A stretch of DNA of 64,000 nt, taken from contig NZ_QOHH01000004.1 in NCBI RefSeq assembly GCF_003319105.1, positions 1 through 64,000 on the forward strand, in the 5' to 3' direction. The stretch is from Blastococcus sp. TF02-09. GTDB taxonomy: Bacteria; Actinomycetota; Actinomycetes; Mycobacteriales; Geodermatophilaceae. Made by a program: the position numbers and the translations under genes. The notes below the pieces were generated by a model. It saw only the letters and a list, made by a program, of their open reading frames with translations. It made no database searches and was not told the origin of the DNA. Shown here piece by piece: positions 17,025 through 27,023 of the stretch (the first letter of the stretch is position 1; the number at the start of each line of letters is the position of its first letter).

Positions 17025-17654
17025 TCAGCCGAGGTTCGTGGCGACCGCCGCGAGGTAGTCGTCTGCCACCGCGACGTCCGCGGGGTCGTCCGAGTCGGCC
17101 CGCACCACCACCTGGAGGACCACGTCGTCGGCGTACACGAGCCTGCGGTCGACCTGCTCGTAGTCCGAGACGACCCGGTGGACGCGGGTGCCGGTCCACT
17201 GCGATCCCGTCCAGTCCTCGACACTCTGGCTCTCCGAGGCCGGGGTCTCCCGCTCGCCGTCGCCGTCGAGGTCGTGGGCTGTCGTCAGGCTCCAGTCGCA
17301 GAGCGCCATGGTCGCCTGGGTCTGCTCGACGGCGTCGCGGGCTGTGAGTTCGGGATCGGTCATCCTCCAGGCGTAGGCCTCCACGGTGGCCGAGGCCTGC
17401 TGGAAGAAGACGGTCGTCGGGGCACCCATCCCAGCGGGGAGAGCCGGCGGCGGGACGTTCGGTCCTGAGGGCTCGGGATCACAGACGGTCGGGTCCAGTG
17501 GGGAGTCGGCCCCGAGGACGAACCCCGGTAGCTCGACCACCAGTGCCTGCTCGAGTCCCGCACCCGACCCCGAGGCGGTGCCGCACCCGCAGAGCAGCCC
17601 GGCCGCCACGAGCACGAGGCCACGCCGTCGTCCCACCCTGCCGCCGCCGTCCAT
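17025..17654 (-). CDS. Secreted lipoprotein of unknown function
   Basis: The product has 209 residues. It begins with a basic stretch and a hydrophobic signal (RRRGLVLVAAGLLCGCGTAS), with a lipobox-like LCGC that would be lipidated at Cys24. The mature part is acidic and contains two further cysteines. No enzyme motif is visible. Secretion and anchoring at the outer face of the membrane are inferred from the signal. It is followed downstream by the cupin remnant and transcribed away from fbiC. Confidence 0.7.
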   Translation of the reverse strand: MDGGGRVGRRRGLVLVAAGLLCGCGTASGSGAGLEQALVVELPGFVLGADSPLDPTVCDPEPSGPNVPPPALPAGMGAPTTVFFQQASATVEAYAWRMTDPELTARDAVEQTQATMALCDWSLTTAHDLDGDGERETPASESQSVEDWTGSQWTGTRVHRVVSDYEQVDRRLVYADDVVLQVVVRADSDDPADVAVADDYLAAVATNLG

Positions 17655-17803
17655 GTCGGAAATGTAGGGGGCCGCTGCCCATGACGGCCGTCAGGCTCCG
17701 CCGCGGAGACGCGGTCCCGGGACCTGGGGGGTTCCCGCCGGCACCGACTACCGCATGCTCCTGTACGGCGTGCCGGTCGCCGGGGCGCCGGTCGCGTGAA
17801 CGA

Positions 17804-20407
17804 TCAGGACGGCGTGATGGAGAGCGTGAGCCTCCGGCCGCCCTCCTCGGAGCGCGCGGTCGCCAGGCGCTCGGCCGACGGCGTGCCGTACTCCGTCGTG
17901 CGCTGACGCGCGGGCCGGCCGATCGCGGCGGCCATGGCCTCCAGCTCGGCGATGGTCTTCAACGAGCCGTTCTCGCTGCCGGCCATCCGGCTGATCGTCT
18001 CCTCCATGAGCGTGCCGCCGAGGTCGTTGGCCCCGCCCCGCAGCACGGCTTTGGTGCCGGCGTCGGCGAGCTTGACCCACGAGGTCTGGATGTTCGGGAT
18101 CCGGCCGTGCAGCAGCAGCCGGGCGACGGCGTGGACCGCCCGGTTCTCGCGCACCGTCGGGCCCGGGCGGGCGACGCCGGCGAGGTAGATCGGCGAGTTG
18201 TGGTGCACGAACGGCAGCAGCACGAACTCGCTGAACCCGCCGGTGCGGTCCTGCAGCGCGGCCAGGGTGCGCAGGTGCGCGACCCAGTGCGCGGGGGTGT
18301 CGACGTGGCCGTACATCATCGTCGACGTCGTCGGCAGGCCCACCTCGTGCGCGGTGCCGATGATCTCCAGCCAGGTCGCCGTCGGCAGCTTGCCCTTGGT
18401 CAGCACCCAGCGGACGTCGTCGTCGAGGATCTCCGCCGCGGTCCCCGGGATCGAGTCGAGCCCGGCCGCCTTGAGCTCGGTGAGGAACTCGCGGAACGAG
18501 AGCCCGGTGCGGGCCGCGCCGTTGACGATCTCCATGGGGGAGAAGGCGTGCAGGTGGATGCCGGGCTGCCGCTTCTTCACCTCGCGGGCCAGGTCGAAGT
18601 AGGCGGTGCCGGGCAGGTCGGGGTGGATGCCGCCCTGCATGCAGATTTCGGTGGCACCGGCGGCCCACGCCTCGTCGACGCGGTCGCCGACCTGCGCCAT
18701 CGACAGCGTGTACGCGTCGGCGTCGGTGCGGCGCTGGGCGAAGGCGCAGAACCGGCAGCCGGTGTAGCAGACGTTGGTGAAGTTGATGTTCCGGTTCACG
18801 ACGTAGGTGACGTCGTCGCCGTTGACGTCGCGGCGCACGGAGTCGGCCAGCGCGCACAGGGCCTCGAGGTCCGGGCCGTCCGCGCCCAGCAGTGCCAGGT
18901 ACTCGGCGTCGGAGAGCCCGGCCGGGTCCGCCTCGGCGTGCGCCAGCGCGGCGTGCACCTCCGGATCGCCGACGGTCAGCGCAGTGGAGTGCCCGTCGCG
19001 CGCGCTCTCCGTGCGGTCGCGCAGCTCCGACCAGTCGCCGTAGACGGCGTCGAAGTCGCTGCGGCGGTCCGACGTGCGGCCGGTGGTGTCCACCTCGACG
19101 TGCAGGTCGACCCGCCCCGACGACGTCCACGCTTCGTCCGGCTCCTGCCAGGGCAGGCCGACCGGCAGGCGACCCTCGACGGCCAGGCCGTCGGGACCGG
19201 CCAGCGCGTCGACGTGCGGGCGCACCCGCGGGTCCAGCCACGGCTCGGGCTGCCGCACGTACGGCGGCTGGGCCGCGAGCCGCTCCCGCAGCTCGAAGCC
19301 CGCCTCGGCGCTCAGGGCCGCCAGCTTGTCGATGTTCGGCCACGGCCGCTCGGGGTTGACGTGGTCCGGCGTGAGCGGCGAGACACCGCCCCAGTCGTCG
19401 ACGCCGGCGCGCAGCAGCAGCCCCAGCTCGGTCGAGTCCGACAGGTTCGGCGGGGCCTGCACGCGCGCCTTCGGGCCGAGCAGCAGCCGGGTGACGGCGA
19501 CGGCGGCCACGTACTCCTGCAGCTCCAGGTCGTCGTGCGCCTGCATCGCGGTGCGCGGCTTGGCCCGGAAGTTCTGGACGATGACCTCCTGCACGTGCCC
19601 GTGCCGCAGCGCCGCGGCCCGGATCTGCAGGACGGCGTCGACCCTCTCGGCGTAGTCCTCGCCGATGCCGAGCAGCACGCCGGTGGTGAAGGGGACGGCG
19701 GAGCGCCCGGCGTCCTCCAGCACCCGCAGCCGCACGGCGGGCTCCTTGTCCGGGGAGCCGAAGTGCGGGCCGCCGGGCTCGGACCACAGCCGCGTCGCCG
19801 TCGTCTCCAGCATCATGCCCATGGACGCCGACACGGGCTTGAGTCGCTGGATCTCCTCCCACGACAGGACGCCGGGGTTGAGGTGGGGGAGCAGGCCGGT
19901 CTCCTCGAGCACCCGGATCGCCATCGCGCGCAGGTAGCCCAGGGTCGAGTCGAAGCCGTGCGCCTCGAGCCACTCGGCGGCGACCGGCCAGCGCTCCTCG
20001 GGGCGGTCGCCGAGGGTGAACAGCGCCTCCTTGCAGCCCATCGCCGCGCCGGCCCGGGCGATGTCGAGGACCTCGTCGGGGGAGAGGTAGGGGGCCTTAC
20101 CCTGCGCCCGCAGCTGGCCCGGCGTCGTCACGAAGGTGCAGTAGTGGCAGCGGTCGCGGCACAGGTGGGTGAGCGGGATGAACACCTTGCGGCTGTAGGT
20201 GACCACGCCCGGCCGCCCGGCCGAGGCCAGACCGGCGTCCCGGACCCGCGCGGCGGCGGTGAGCAGGCGGTCCAGCGGAGCGCCGTCGGCCAGGCCGCGG
20301 GCGTGCAGCAGCGTCTCGGCCTCGACGGCGTCGAGGGTGACCCCGCGCTCGGCGCGGGTGAGCGCGCGGCGTAGGGCGGACTCGGTGGGTGCAGGCAGTG
20401 CGCTCAT
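17804..20407 (-). CDS. fbiC: F0 synthase FbiC (CofG-CofH fusion), F420 biosynthesis
   Basis: The product has 867 residues, close to the mycobacterial protein. It has two radical-SAM domains. The N-terminal CofG half has CRDRCHYC (C83, C87, C90), and the C-terminal CofH half has CYTGCRFC (C547, C551, C554). Each binds a [4Fe-4S] cluster and SAM. Together they join tyrosine to 5-amino-6-ribitylaminouracil to make F0, the deazaflavin core of F420. The ATG at 20407 is chosen; longer upstream frames lack family similarity. The presence of F420 is consistent with the luciferase-like oxidoreductase and flavin-reductase-type genes nearby. Confidence 0.96.
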   Translation of the reverse strand: MSALPAPTESALRRALTRAERGVTLDAVEAETLLHARGLADGAPLDRLLTAAARVRDAGLASAGRPGVVTYSRKVFIPLTHLCRDRCHYCTFVTTPGQLRAQGKAPYLSPDEVLDIARAGAAMGCKEALFTLGDRPEERWPVAAEWLEAHGFDSTLGYLRAMAIRVLEETGLLPHLNPGVLSWEEIQRLKPVSASMGMMLETTATRLWSEPGGPHFGSPDKEPAVRLRVLEDAGRSAVPFTTGVLLGIGEDYAERVDAVLQIRAAALRHGHVQEVIVQNFRAKPRTAMQAHDDLELQEYVAAVAVTRLLLGPKARVQAPPNLSDSTELGLLLRAGVDDWGGVSPLTPDHVNPERPWPNIDKLAALSAEAGFELRERLAAQPPYVRQPEPWLDPRVRPHVDALAGPDGLAVEGRLPVGLPWQEPDEAWTSSGRVDLHVEVDTTGRTSDRRSDFDAVYGDWSELRDRTESARDGHSTALTVGDPEVHAALAHAEADPAGLSDAEYLALLGADGPDLEALCALADSVRRDVNGDDVTYVVNRNINFTNVCYTGCRFCAFAQRRTDADAYTLSMAQVGDRVDEAWAAGATEICMQGGIHPDLPGTAYFDLAREVKKRQPGIHLHAFSPMEIVNGAARTGLSFREFLTELKAAGLDSIPGTAAEILDDDVRWVLTKGKLPTATWLEIIGTAHEVGLPTTSTMMYGHVDTPAHWVAHLRTLAALQDRTGGFSEFVLLPFVHHNSPIYLAGVARPGPTVRENRAVHAVARLLLHGRIPNIQTSWVKLADAGTKAVLRGGANDLGGTLMEETISRMAGSENGSLKTIAELEAMAAAIGRPARQRTTEYGTPSAERLATARSEEGGRRLTLSITPS

Positions 20408-20473
20408 AGCGGGTCCGACGCTAGCCCGCGGGGGCAACCGTCGGGACGTCGGCAGGAGGAGGTGTTGCTCGCA

Positions 20474-20514
20474 CAGTCGGGCTCTGCCCCGCCGGTGGGG
20501 GCAGAGTCCGACTG
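20474..20514. repeat. Long hairpin between fbiC and dapD
   Basis: Two 17-base arms (20474-20490 and 20498-20514) pair at 16 positions around a seven-base loop. The left arm begins CAGTCGG and ends TGCCCC. The hairpin lies between two divergent genes, so it is not an ordinary terminator for either. It could be a remnant of a small mobile repeat, a leader structure, or a regulatory site for dapD. Confidence 0.6.
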
Positions 20515-20638
20515 CGTGCGGGTGTGCTCGGAGGTCCGTGCACGCGAACGCGACCGCCGCCAGCCCGAGAGAACCGGGCCTCCGCCGCAGGTCGCCGAAG
20601 CCCCGGGAAACGGAGCCCACCCGGCTAGCCTCCCCGGC

Positions 20639-21460
20639 ATGAATCAGACCGCCATCGACCCCGTCATCGATGAGCTGTGGGAGCACCGCGCGACGCTCGA
20701 CCCGACCGACGTGGAGGCCCGTGCTCACGTGGTCGCCGCCGTCGATCTGCTCGATGCAGGTGCCGCGCGAGTCGCCTGCGTCGAAGGCGACGATGTCGTG
20801 GTCGACGAGCGCGCCAAGCGGGCGATCCTGCTGTCGTTCCGGGTCCTGCCGATGGCCGAGGGGAACCACGCCGGCTCCTACGTCCACGACCGCATGCCCC
20901 TCAAGACCAGCTTTCCCGGCGTGCGCGTCGTAGCCGGTGCGATCGCCCGGTGGGGCAGCCACGTCGAGCCGGGTGCGGTGCTGATGCCGAGCTTCGTCAA
21001 CATCGGGGGCTACGTCGGGGGCGGCTCGATGGTCGACACGTGGGCGACCGTCGGCTCGTGCGCGCAGATCGGTCGCAACGTCCACCTGTCCGGTGGAGTC
21101 GGCATCGGCGGCGTGCTGGAGCCGCCGCAGGCGGCCCCCGTCGTGGTCGAGGACGACGCCTTCATCGGCTCTCGCTCGATGGTCGTCGAAGGCGCACGTG
21201 TCCGCCGTGGCGCCAAGCTCGGCGCGGGCGCCGTCCTCACCGCCAGCACGCGAGTGTTCGAGGCCGAGACCGGCGTCGAACTCACCCGCGGAGTCGCGCC
21301 CGAGCGAGCCGTCTGCGTCGGCTCGAGCCGGGTGAGGAGCTTCCCCGGCGGCGACTTCGGGCTGCCGTGCTTGCTGGTCCTCCGCTACCTCGAGCCTGGG
21401 CAGGAGCACGACAAGCTCGCCCTCAACGAGGTCCTCCGCGAGCACGGTGTGGCGCCGTGA
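20639..21460 (+). CDS. dapD: Tetrahydrodipicolinate N-succinyltransferase (Gram-negative type DapD)
   Basis: The product has 273 residues with left-handed beta-helix repeats. It closely follows the proteobacterial Dap[16 protein letters not shown], then [15 protein letters not shown] and [10 protein letters not shown]. The length equals E. coli DapD (274) rather than the distinct ~317-residue actinobacterial type. It succinylates tetrahydrodipicolinate in lysine and peptidoglycan precursor synthesis. No Shine-Dalgarno sequence precedes the ATG. TAGCCT seven bases upstream suggests a leaderless transcript. It stands alone, convergent with the ABC permease (10-base gap). Transfer from a non-actinobacterial source is likely but not proven. 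Confidence 0.88.
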   Translation: MNQTAIDPVIDELWEHRATLDPTDVEARAHVVAAVDLLDAGAARVACVEGDDVVVDERAKRAILLSFRVLPMAEGNHAGSYVHDRMPLKTSFPGVRVVAGAIARWGSHVEPGAVLMPSFVNIGGYVGGGSMVDTWATVGSCAQIGRNVHLSGGVGIGGVLEPPQAAPVVVEDDAFIGSRSMVVEGARVRRGAKLGAGAVLTASTRVFEAETGVELTRGVAPERAVCVGSSRVRSFPGGDFGLPCLLVLRYLEPGQEHDKLALNEVLREHGVAP

Positions 21461-21470
21461 GCGCCCACGC

Positions 21471-22322
21471 TCACAGGTCCTTGCGGACGAACGAGACCGC
21501 GGCCAGCCCCCACACCATCGCGACCCACACCGCGGCCCAGACCAGGTAGGCCCAGCTCAACGGGGCGACGCTGAGGAAGGGGAACGCCTCGCCGTCCACG
21601 CCGCCGAACTGCAGCAGCGCCGACGGGTCCTGGAACGCGTGCATCGCACCCCGCCACAGGCCGTCGGTGGGCAGCAGCACCCGCGACACCGACCCGACGC
21701 GGGCGACGGCGTCGTTGTCCACCGCGGCGCCGATGCCCCCGACCACGCCGGCCACCCAGGTGGTGCAGAACAGTCCGACCGCGACCACGCCCGACGCCAT
21801 CGGTGAGATCACGCTGGACAGCAGCACGGCGAGGGTGAGCAGCACGGTGGTCTGCGCGGCGAGCAGAGCGAGGGCGGCGGCGGGCCCCGGCGGCCAGTAG
21901 TCCACGGTGACGCCCACGACGAGGACCTGCGCCAGCCCGGCGAGCACCACGAACACCCCGCCGAAGGTCACCAGGCCCAGCCACTTGCCGAGCAGGAACG
22001 CCGAGCGGCGGATGGGCCGGGCCAGCACCGCCAGCGCGATGCCCGATTCGGTCTCGCCCGCGAGCGTTGGGCCGGCGAGGAACGCGGTGCCCAGTGCGGC
22101 GATGAGGCTGTAGCCGAACATGACCAGGTTGAGCAGGATCGAGGCGGTCAGCCGGGCCTCGCCGCTGGTCAGCGTGCCGCCGGACTCCGCCGCGAATCGG
22201 GAGAAGCCCCAGCCGCTCAGCGCCAGCAGCACCAGGGTGAGCAGCCCCAGCGCCAGGAGCACCCGCCGGCGGGAGGCTTCGCGCAGGGTCAGCCCCGCGA
22301 CGGTGAGGACGACGCGGGTCAC
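21471..22322 (-). CDS. ABC-2-type exporter permease
   Basis: The product has 283 residues with about six membrane helices, starting [20 protein letters not shown]. The GTG at 22322 overlaps the ATPase stop (GTGA). The fold matches ABC-2 permeases that pair with a single cytoplasmic ATPase. It would form an exporter with the preceding gene. The substrate is unknown; linkage to a sigma / anti-sigma pair suggests an envelope-stress or antimicrobial export role. Confidence 0.85.
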   Translation of the reverse strand: MTRVVLTVAGLTLREASRRRVLLALGLLTLVLLALSGWGFSRFAAESGGTLTSGEARLTASILLNLVMFGYSLIAALGTAFLAGPTLAGETESGIALAVLARPIRRSAFLLGKWLGLVTFGGVFVVLAGLAQVLVVGVTVDYWPPGPAAALALLAAQTTVLLTLAVLLSSVISPMASGVVAVGLFCTTWVAGVVGGIGAAVDNDAVARVGSVSRVLLPTDGLWRGAMHAFQDPSALLQFGGVDGEAFPFLSVAPLSWAYLVWAAVWVAMVWGLAAVSFVRKDL

Positions 22323-23215
22323 GAGCCGGCCCCGTCGCGCAGGATGCCCAGCAGCCGTTCCTCCAGGCTGATCCGCCCCGGCTCGACGGCGTGCACGCGC
22401 ACCCCGAGCGCCACGAGGTCGCGCACCAGATCGGGCACGGTGGCCTCGTCGTCGGCCGGGAACGCCACGGTGAACCAGTCGCCCTCCCGCTCGACGCGCC
22501 CCGCGCCCGCCAGCCTGCTCTCCGCGGCCGGCGGCATCCCGGTGAGGTGCAGGCGCACCTCGTGCTGCCCGAGCAGCTCCACCAGCGACCCCGACGCCGC
22601 GACGCGGCCGCGGTCGAGGACGACAACCCGGTCGCACACCCGCTCGACCTCGCCGATCAGGTGCGAGTTCAGCAGCACCGCGATGCCGCGCGCCTTGAGC
22701 GACAGCACGATGTCGCGGACGTCGGCCCGGCCCAGCGGGTCCAGCGCGCTGGTCGGCTCGTCGAGGACGACGAACTCCGGCCGCGCGACCAGGGCCACGG
22801 CCAGGCCCAGCCGCTGCTGCATCCCCTTCGAGAAGCCCCCGACCCGGTCACCGGCGCGGTCAGCGAGACCGACGAGCGCCAGGCAGTCGCGCTGCTCCTG
22901 CACGCCCACCGCCGCACCGGAGAGCCGCACGTGCAGCGCCAGCACTTCCGCGGCGGTGAGCCACGGCTGGTAGCGGAAGAGCTCGGGCAGGTATCCCACC
23001 CGGGCGCGGGCCGCGGGCTCCGCGGCCGGCTGCCCGAGCAGCAGCACCTCGCCGGCATCCGGCCGCACCAGGCCGAGCAGCATCTTGATGACCGTGGTCT
23101 TCCCGGCGCCGTTCGGGCCGAGCAGACCCACCACCTCGCCGCGGCCGACCTCCAGCGAGACGCCGTCCACCGCGGTGCGCCGTCCGTACCGCTTGCGCAG
23201 CCCGGTGCACCACAC
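22319..23215 (-). CDS. ABC transporter ATP-binding protein
   Basis: The product has about 298 residues from the GTG at 23215. Walker A is GPNGAGKTT, the signature is FSKGMQQRLGLA, and Walker B is FVVLDEPTSALDP with the switch LNSHLIGE. A C-terminal extension of about 80 residues is typical of ABC-2 exporters of the CcmA class. The start is uncertain: no good ribosome site is visible, and a CTG overlapping the upstream stop at 23293 would add 27 residues. It forms an operon with the sigma and anti-sigma genes upstream and the permease downstream. Confidence 0.88.
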   Translation of the reverse strand: MWCTGLRKRYGRRTAVDGVSLEVGRGEVVGLLGPNGAGKTTVIKMLLGLVRPDAGEVLLLGQPAAEPAARARVGYLPELFRYQPWLTAAEVLALHVRLSGAAVGVQEQRDCLALVGLADRAGDRVGGFSKGMQQRLGLAVALVARPEFVVLDEPTSALDPLGRADVRDIVLSLKARGIAVLLNSHLIGEVERVCDRVVVLDRGRVAASGSLVELLGQHEVRLHLTGMPPAAESRLAGAGRVEREGDWFTVAFPADDEATVPDLVRDLVALGVRVHAVEPGRISLEERLLGILRDGAGS

Positions 23216-23292
23216 GGCCGCCGGCGGGGGCAGCTCGGCGACCAGCCGCGCCGCGTCCCGGAGGACGTCGTCGCGGCCGGTCGTCGCCCCGG

Positions 23293-24381
23293 TCAGCGGA
23301 GCCCCCGGGCGACCTCGAGCACCTCGCCGGTGTCCAGTGCGCCGGCCACCACGGTCACCTCGCCGTCCTCGACCCAGACCACGGCGGCCAGGGTGCGGTC
23401 GCGGGTGGCGAGCACGGTGGCCGGCTCGCCGTCGACCTCCTCGGTCGAGGTGCTGACGAAGTCCGAGGGCACGGGCAGCGGGAGCGTGGAGCCGTCGGCC
23501 GCGAAGGTGCGCAGCTGCGCGGCGACGTCCTCCGGGAGGCCGGGCAGCGACAGCAGGTAGTCGCGGACGGTCTCGAAGGGCACTCCGGAGGAGGACGCCG
23601 ACGGCGCGACCGCGCGGCCGACGACCAGCCCCGGCGCGCCGCTGCCGCTCTGCCACACCTGGGCGACGCCCGGGCCGGCGACCAGGCGCACAGAGGCGCC
23701 GTCCAGCCCGGCCGGCGGGGTCGGCAGGGTCTCGCCCGCCTCGGCGGCGGCCCGTGCCGCGCGGTCGGCGTCGAAGGTGAAGGTGGTGGTGACCTCGCCG
23801 CCCACCTGGTACTCCGGCTCGCCGGTGATCCCGGCGGGCAGCGCGGCCACCTCCGGCGCGTCCAGGCCGCTCTCCGCCTCGGCCGTCGCCGCGTCGGCCA
23901 CCGTGCGCAGCCCGTCGTCGCCGGTCAGGACGACGTCGCCGTAGGCCTCCAGGTCGGGCAGCGCCACGAGGTCGGCGCTGTCCAGGCCGATCGCGGCGAC
24001 CTCCTCGGTCCGGAAGACGGGCAGCCAGTCGTTGGCGGCCGCGGTGCCGGCGCCGGCCAGGACGACGCCGACGGCCAGCGCGGCCGTGGCGGGCCGCCGG
24101 ACCAGCTCGCCGAACCGGCCGCGGCGGGCCGTCCGCGCCGGCGCAGGTGCCGGGGTCCGGGCGGGAGCCGACGCCGCCGCGGACAACCGCGCCCACGCGG
24201 CCGGTACGTCGACGTCGGCCTCGGCGGTCAGGGCGGCGCCGACCAGCGCGGCGTCCTCGCGGGCGGCGGCCAGCGCGGTGAGGCACCGGGCGCAGTCGGC
24301 GACGTGCCGGCGGTCGGTCCCGGCCACGCCGGCGGGCTCGTCGAGCAGCCGGCGCAGCACGCCGTCAGTGGGATGACGCAT
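23293..24381 (-). CDS. Zinc-finger anti-sigma factor, membrane-anchored
   Basis: The product has 362 residues. The N-terminal ZAS motif is H26-x3-C30-x2-C33 (HVADCARC), which binds zinc and the sigma factor. One membrane helix lies at about residues 97-113 (ATAALAVGVVLAGAGTAA). It is followed by a roughly 240-residue extracytoplasmic domain of unknown fold that may sense the signal. It starts inside the end of the sigma gene (17-base overlap), so the two are coupled. It would hold the ECF factor inactive until a surface signal triggers release. Confidence 0.85.
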   Translation of the reverse strand: MRHPTDGVLRRLLDEPAGVAGTDRRHVADCARCLTALAAAREDAALVGAALTAEADVDVPAAWARLSAAASAPARTPAPAPARTARRGRFGELVRRPATAALAVGVVLAGAGTAAANDWLPVFRTEEVAAIGLDSADLVALPDLEAYGDVVLTGDDGLRTVADAATAEAESGLDAPEVAALPAGITGEPEYQVGGEVTTTFTFDADRAARAAAEAGETLPTPPAGLDGASVRLVAGPGVAQVWQSGSGAPGLVVGRAVAPSASSSGVPFETVRDYLLSLPGLPEDVAAQLRTFAADGSTLPLPVPSDFVSTSTEEVDGEPATVLATRDRTLAAVVWVEDGEVTVVAGALDTGEVLEVARGLR

Positions 24382-24976
24382 GACGGGTCAACTCCTCGCG
24401 CAGGGCGTATTCGGCGCGTCGCACGGTGGTGCCGACGCTGCCGGGGGACAGGTCCAGGGCGGCCGCGACCTCGGCGTAGCTCAGCCCGCTGTGCCGCAGC
24501 ACGAGAGCGACGGCCTGCTTGCGGGGGAGCCGGGCCAGGGCGGCACGGACGCGGCCGCGCTCCTCCAGCGTCACCACCACCTCGGCCACGTCGGGCTCGG
24601 CGACCGGGACGGCGGCGGCCGCGGTCTCCTCGTGCGACGCGCGGCGGCGCCCGGAGCGGATCAGGTTCAGCGCGGTGTGCGCCGCGGCCACCGACAGCCA
24701 CCCGCCGGCCTCGCCCGCGGGCACCGACGAGCGGTTGAAGGCGAGGAACACCTCCTGGGCGACGTCCTCGGCCTGGTCGCGCGAGCCGAGCACGCGGGCG
24801 GCCACCGCGACGACCCGCGGGTACTCCCGCCGGAAGACGACGTCGAGGTCGGCGCGCAGCGCGCCGCGGGTGGGCGCGTCGGGAACCGGCACGCCGTCCC
24901 TCCCTCCGATCCTCGGGACCACGCCGGCGGGCAGCGCCAGCGCCGCTCCGGGTGGGAGGTGTCGCACGAGGTCCAT
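24365..24976 (-). CDS. ECF-type RNA polymerase sigma factor
   Basis: The product has 203 residues from the ATG at 24976. Region 2 is seen as VFRREYPRVVAVAARVLG, then DQAEDVAQEVFLAFNR. Region 4 is ALARLPRKQAVALVLRHSG, then YAEVAAALDLSPGSVGTTVRRA. Its stop overlaps the anti-sigma start by 17 bases. It directs transcription of a small envelope-response regulon, probably including its own operon of anti-sigma factor and ABC exporter. Starts further upstream lie in the flavin reductase gene and are not used. Confidence 0.9.
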   Translation of the reverse strand: MDLVRHLPPGAALALPAGVVPRIGGRDGVPVPDAPTRGALRADLDVVFRREYPRVVAVAARVLGSRDQAEDVAQEVFLAFNRSSVPAGEAGGWLSVAAAHTALNLIRSGRRRASHEETAAAAVPVAEPDVAEVVVTLEERGRVRAALARLPRKQAVALVLRHSGLSYAEVAAALDLSPGSVGTTVRRAEYALREELTRHASSH

Positions 24977-25044
24977 ACCGGTGGAGCACCGCCGGGGCCG
25001 GGAATGTGACACCGGCACCGCAGTCTGCCGTGCGGGACCCCCGA

Positions 25045-25557
25045 TCAGGCCCGGCCGGCCGCCGATCCGCTCGGGTCGACGTAGCGCCCGCGGTGGCGCA
25101 GCAGCGGCACGCCCGCCCGGTCGCCGGGCAGCACCCCGACCACCTCCAGCAGCGCCAGCACGTGGTCGCCCGCCTCGACCAACCGCTCCAGCCGGCAGTC
25201 CAGGGCCGAGAGCCCGCCGGAGAGCACGATCGCGTCGCTGCCCGGGGCGCGCGTCCACGGCACGGCCTCGAGCAGGTGCCGCGCACTGGGCCGGCCGGCC
25301 GAGGAGAAGCGGGACGCGATGATCGCGTGCGGCGCGGCGAGCACGGTGAGCGCGCAGCTGCCCACCTCCTCCAGCACCTCCGCCGGATAGCCCGCGGCGG
25401 TCAGCCCGACCGCGACCAGCGGCGGCGCCGCCGACACGCTCATCACCGAGCTGACCGTCGTCCCGACGTCGTCGATGCCGTCCTTCACGGTCAGCAGGCA
25501 CACCCCGGCGGCGTACTGACCCAGGGCGGCGGAGAACTCCGCGGCGTCGACCGGCAT
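25045..25557 (-). CDS. Flavin reductase-like domain protein
   Basis: The product has 170 residues. It matches the split-barrel flavin reductase family: QYAAGVCLLTVKDG, then VGTTVSSVMSVSAAPPLVAV and ASRFSSAGR. It probably reduces FMN or FAD with NAD(P)H, feeding a flavin monooxygenase, or simply binds flavin. It is divergent from the next oxidoreductase by 35 bases. A partner monooxygenase is not adjacent; the luciferase-like protein at 34 kb is one candidate. Confidence 0.85.
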   Translation of the reverse strand: MPVDAAEFSAALGQYAAGVCLLTVKDGIDDVGTTVSSVMSVSAAPPLVAVGLTAAGYPAEVLEEVGSCALTVLAAPHAIIASRFSSAGRPSARHLLEAVPWTRAPGSDAIVLSGGLSALDCRLERLVEAGDHVLALLEVVGVLPGDRAGVPLLRHRGRYVDPSGSAAGRA

Positions 25558-25592
25558 GGGCGCCAGTCCAGCACACGGGTCAGGATGGGGTC

Positions 25593-27023
25593 ATGAGCAG
25601 CGCGCAGGAGCAGGCCTTCGACGTCGTCGTCCTCGGTGCGGGGTCGACCGGCGAGAACGTCGCCGACGTCGTGGTCAAGGGCGGGCTGTCGGCGGTGCTG
25701 GTCGAGAGCGAGCTCGTCGGCGGCGAGTGCTCGTACTGGGCCTGCATGCCGAGCAAGGCGCTGCTGCGCGGCACCGAGGTGCTCACCGAGGCGCGCGCCG
25801 TCGACGGCGCGACGCAGGCGGTGACCGGGGAGCAGGACGTCGCCGCCACCCTGGCCCGCCGCGACTCCTTCACCCACGGCTGGGACGACTCGAGCCAGGT
25901 CGACTGGGTGAAGGGCGCCGGCATCGACCTGGTGCGCGGCACCGGGCGGCTGGCCGGCGAGCGCGCCGTCGTCGTCACCGACGCCGACGGGAACGAGACC
26001 CGGCTGACCGCCCGCGTCGCCGTCGCCGTGTGCACCGGGTCGGTGGCCAAGCTGCCGCCGGTGGACGGCCTGGCCGACGTCGCGCCGTGGAGTCCGCGCG
26101 AGGCGACCAGCGCCAAGGAGCCCCCGGGGCGGCTGCTGATCCTCGGCGGCGGCTACGTCGGCTGCGAGATGGCGACCGCGTGGCAGGCGCTGGGCTCGCA
26201 GGTCACCCTGCTGCAGCGCGGTGACCGGCTGCTGCCCCGGGCCGAGCCCCAGGCCGGCGAGGCGGTCACCGAGGCGCTGCGCGCGCTCGGCGTCGACGTC
26301 CGGTTCGGCACCGACGTCACCGCCGCCCGGCGCGAGGGCACCGACGTGGTGCTGACGGCGGGCGACGAGGAGTTCCGCGGCGACGAGGTGCTGGTGGCGA
26401 TCGGCCGGACCGCGCGCACCGGCGACGTCGGCCTGGAGACCGTCGGGCTGGAGCCGGGGGAGTACCTGACCGTCGACGACACGCTGCAGGTCGAAGGCCT
26501 GCCCTGGCTCTACGGCGTCGGCGACGTCAACGGCCGCCAGCTGCTCACGCACATGGGCAAGTACCAGGCCCGGCAGGCCGCGGCGGCCATCGTCGCCCGG
26601 GCCCGCGGCGAGCGGGTTGACGGCGCGGCGTGGTCACCGACCGCGGCCACCGCGGACGCCGTCGCCACCCCCTCGGTCGTGTTCACCACGCCGCAGGTCG
26701 CGAGCGTGGGGCGCACCGCGGCGCAGGCGCGCGAGGCCGGGCTGCCGCACCGCGTCGTCGAGTACCCGCTCGGCAGCGTGGCGGGGGCGTCGCTGTTCGC
26801 CGACGGCTACACCGGGACGGCGATCGCCGTGGTGGACACCGAGCGCGAGGTGCTCCTCGGGGTCACCTTCGTCGGCCCGGGCGTGGCCGAGCTGCTGCAC
26901 GCCGCGACGATCGCCGTCGTCGGTGAGGTGCCGATCTCCCGGCTGTGGCACGCCGTCCCGTCCTACCCGACCATGAGCGAGATCTGGCTGCGGCTGCTGG
27001 AGACCTGGCGGGACGGCGACTGA
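25593..27023 (+). CDS. FAD-dependent pyridine nucleotide-disulfide oxidoreductase family protein
   Basis: The product has 476 residues. It has an FAD Rossmann motif (VVVLGAGSTGENVA), a redox pair C46-x4-C51 in GECSYWACMPSKALL, an NAD motif (LLILGGGYVGCEMA) and a C-terminal dimer domain. The usual active-site HPT-x-SE is changed to YPTMSE, so the catalytic histidine is replaced by tyrosine. It is therefore unlikely to be a standard lipoamide dehydrogenase or mercuric reductase. A CAGGAT box six bases before the ATG, without a Shine-Dalgarno, suggests leaderless expression. Substrate unknown. Confidence 0.88.
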   Translation: MSSAQEQAFDVVVLGAGSTGENVADVVVKGGLSAVLVESELVGGECSYWACMPSKALLRGTEVLTEARAVDGATQAVTGEQDVAATLARRDSFTHGWDDSSQVDWVKGAGIDLVRGTGRLAGERAVVVTDADGNETRLTARVAVAVCTGSVAKLPPVDGLADVAPWSPREATSAKEPPGRLLILGGGYVGCEMATAWQALGSQVTLLQRGDRLLPRAEPQAGEAVTEALRALGVDVRFGTDVTAARREGTDVVLTAGDEEFRGDEVLVAIGRTARTGDVGLETVGLEPGEYLTVDDTLQVEGLPWLYGVGDVNGRQLLTHMGKYQARQAAAAIVARARGERVDGAAWSPTAATADAVATPSVVFTTPQVASVGRTAAQAREAGLPHRVVEYPLGSVAGASLFADGYTGTAIAVVDTEREVLLGVTFVGPGVAELLHAATIAVVGEVPISRLWHAVPSYPTMSEIWLRLLETWRDGD

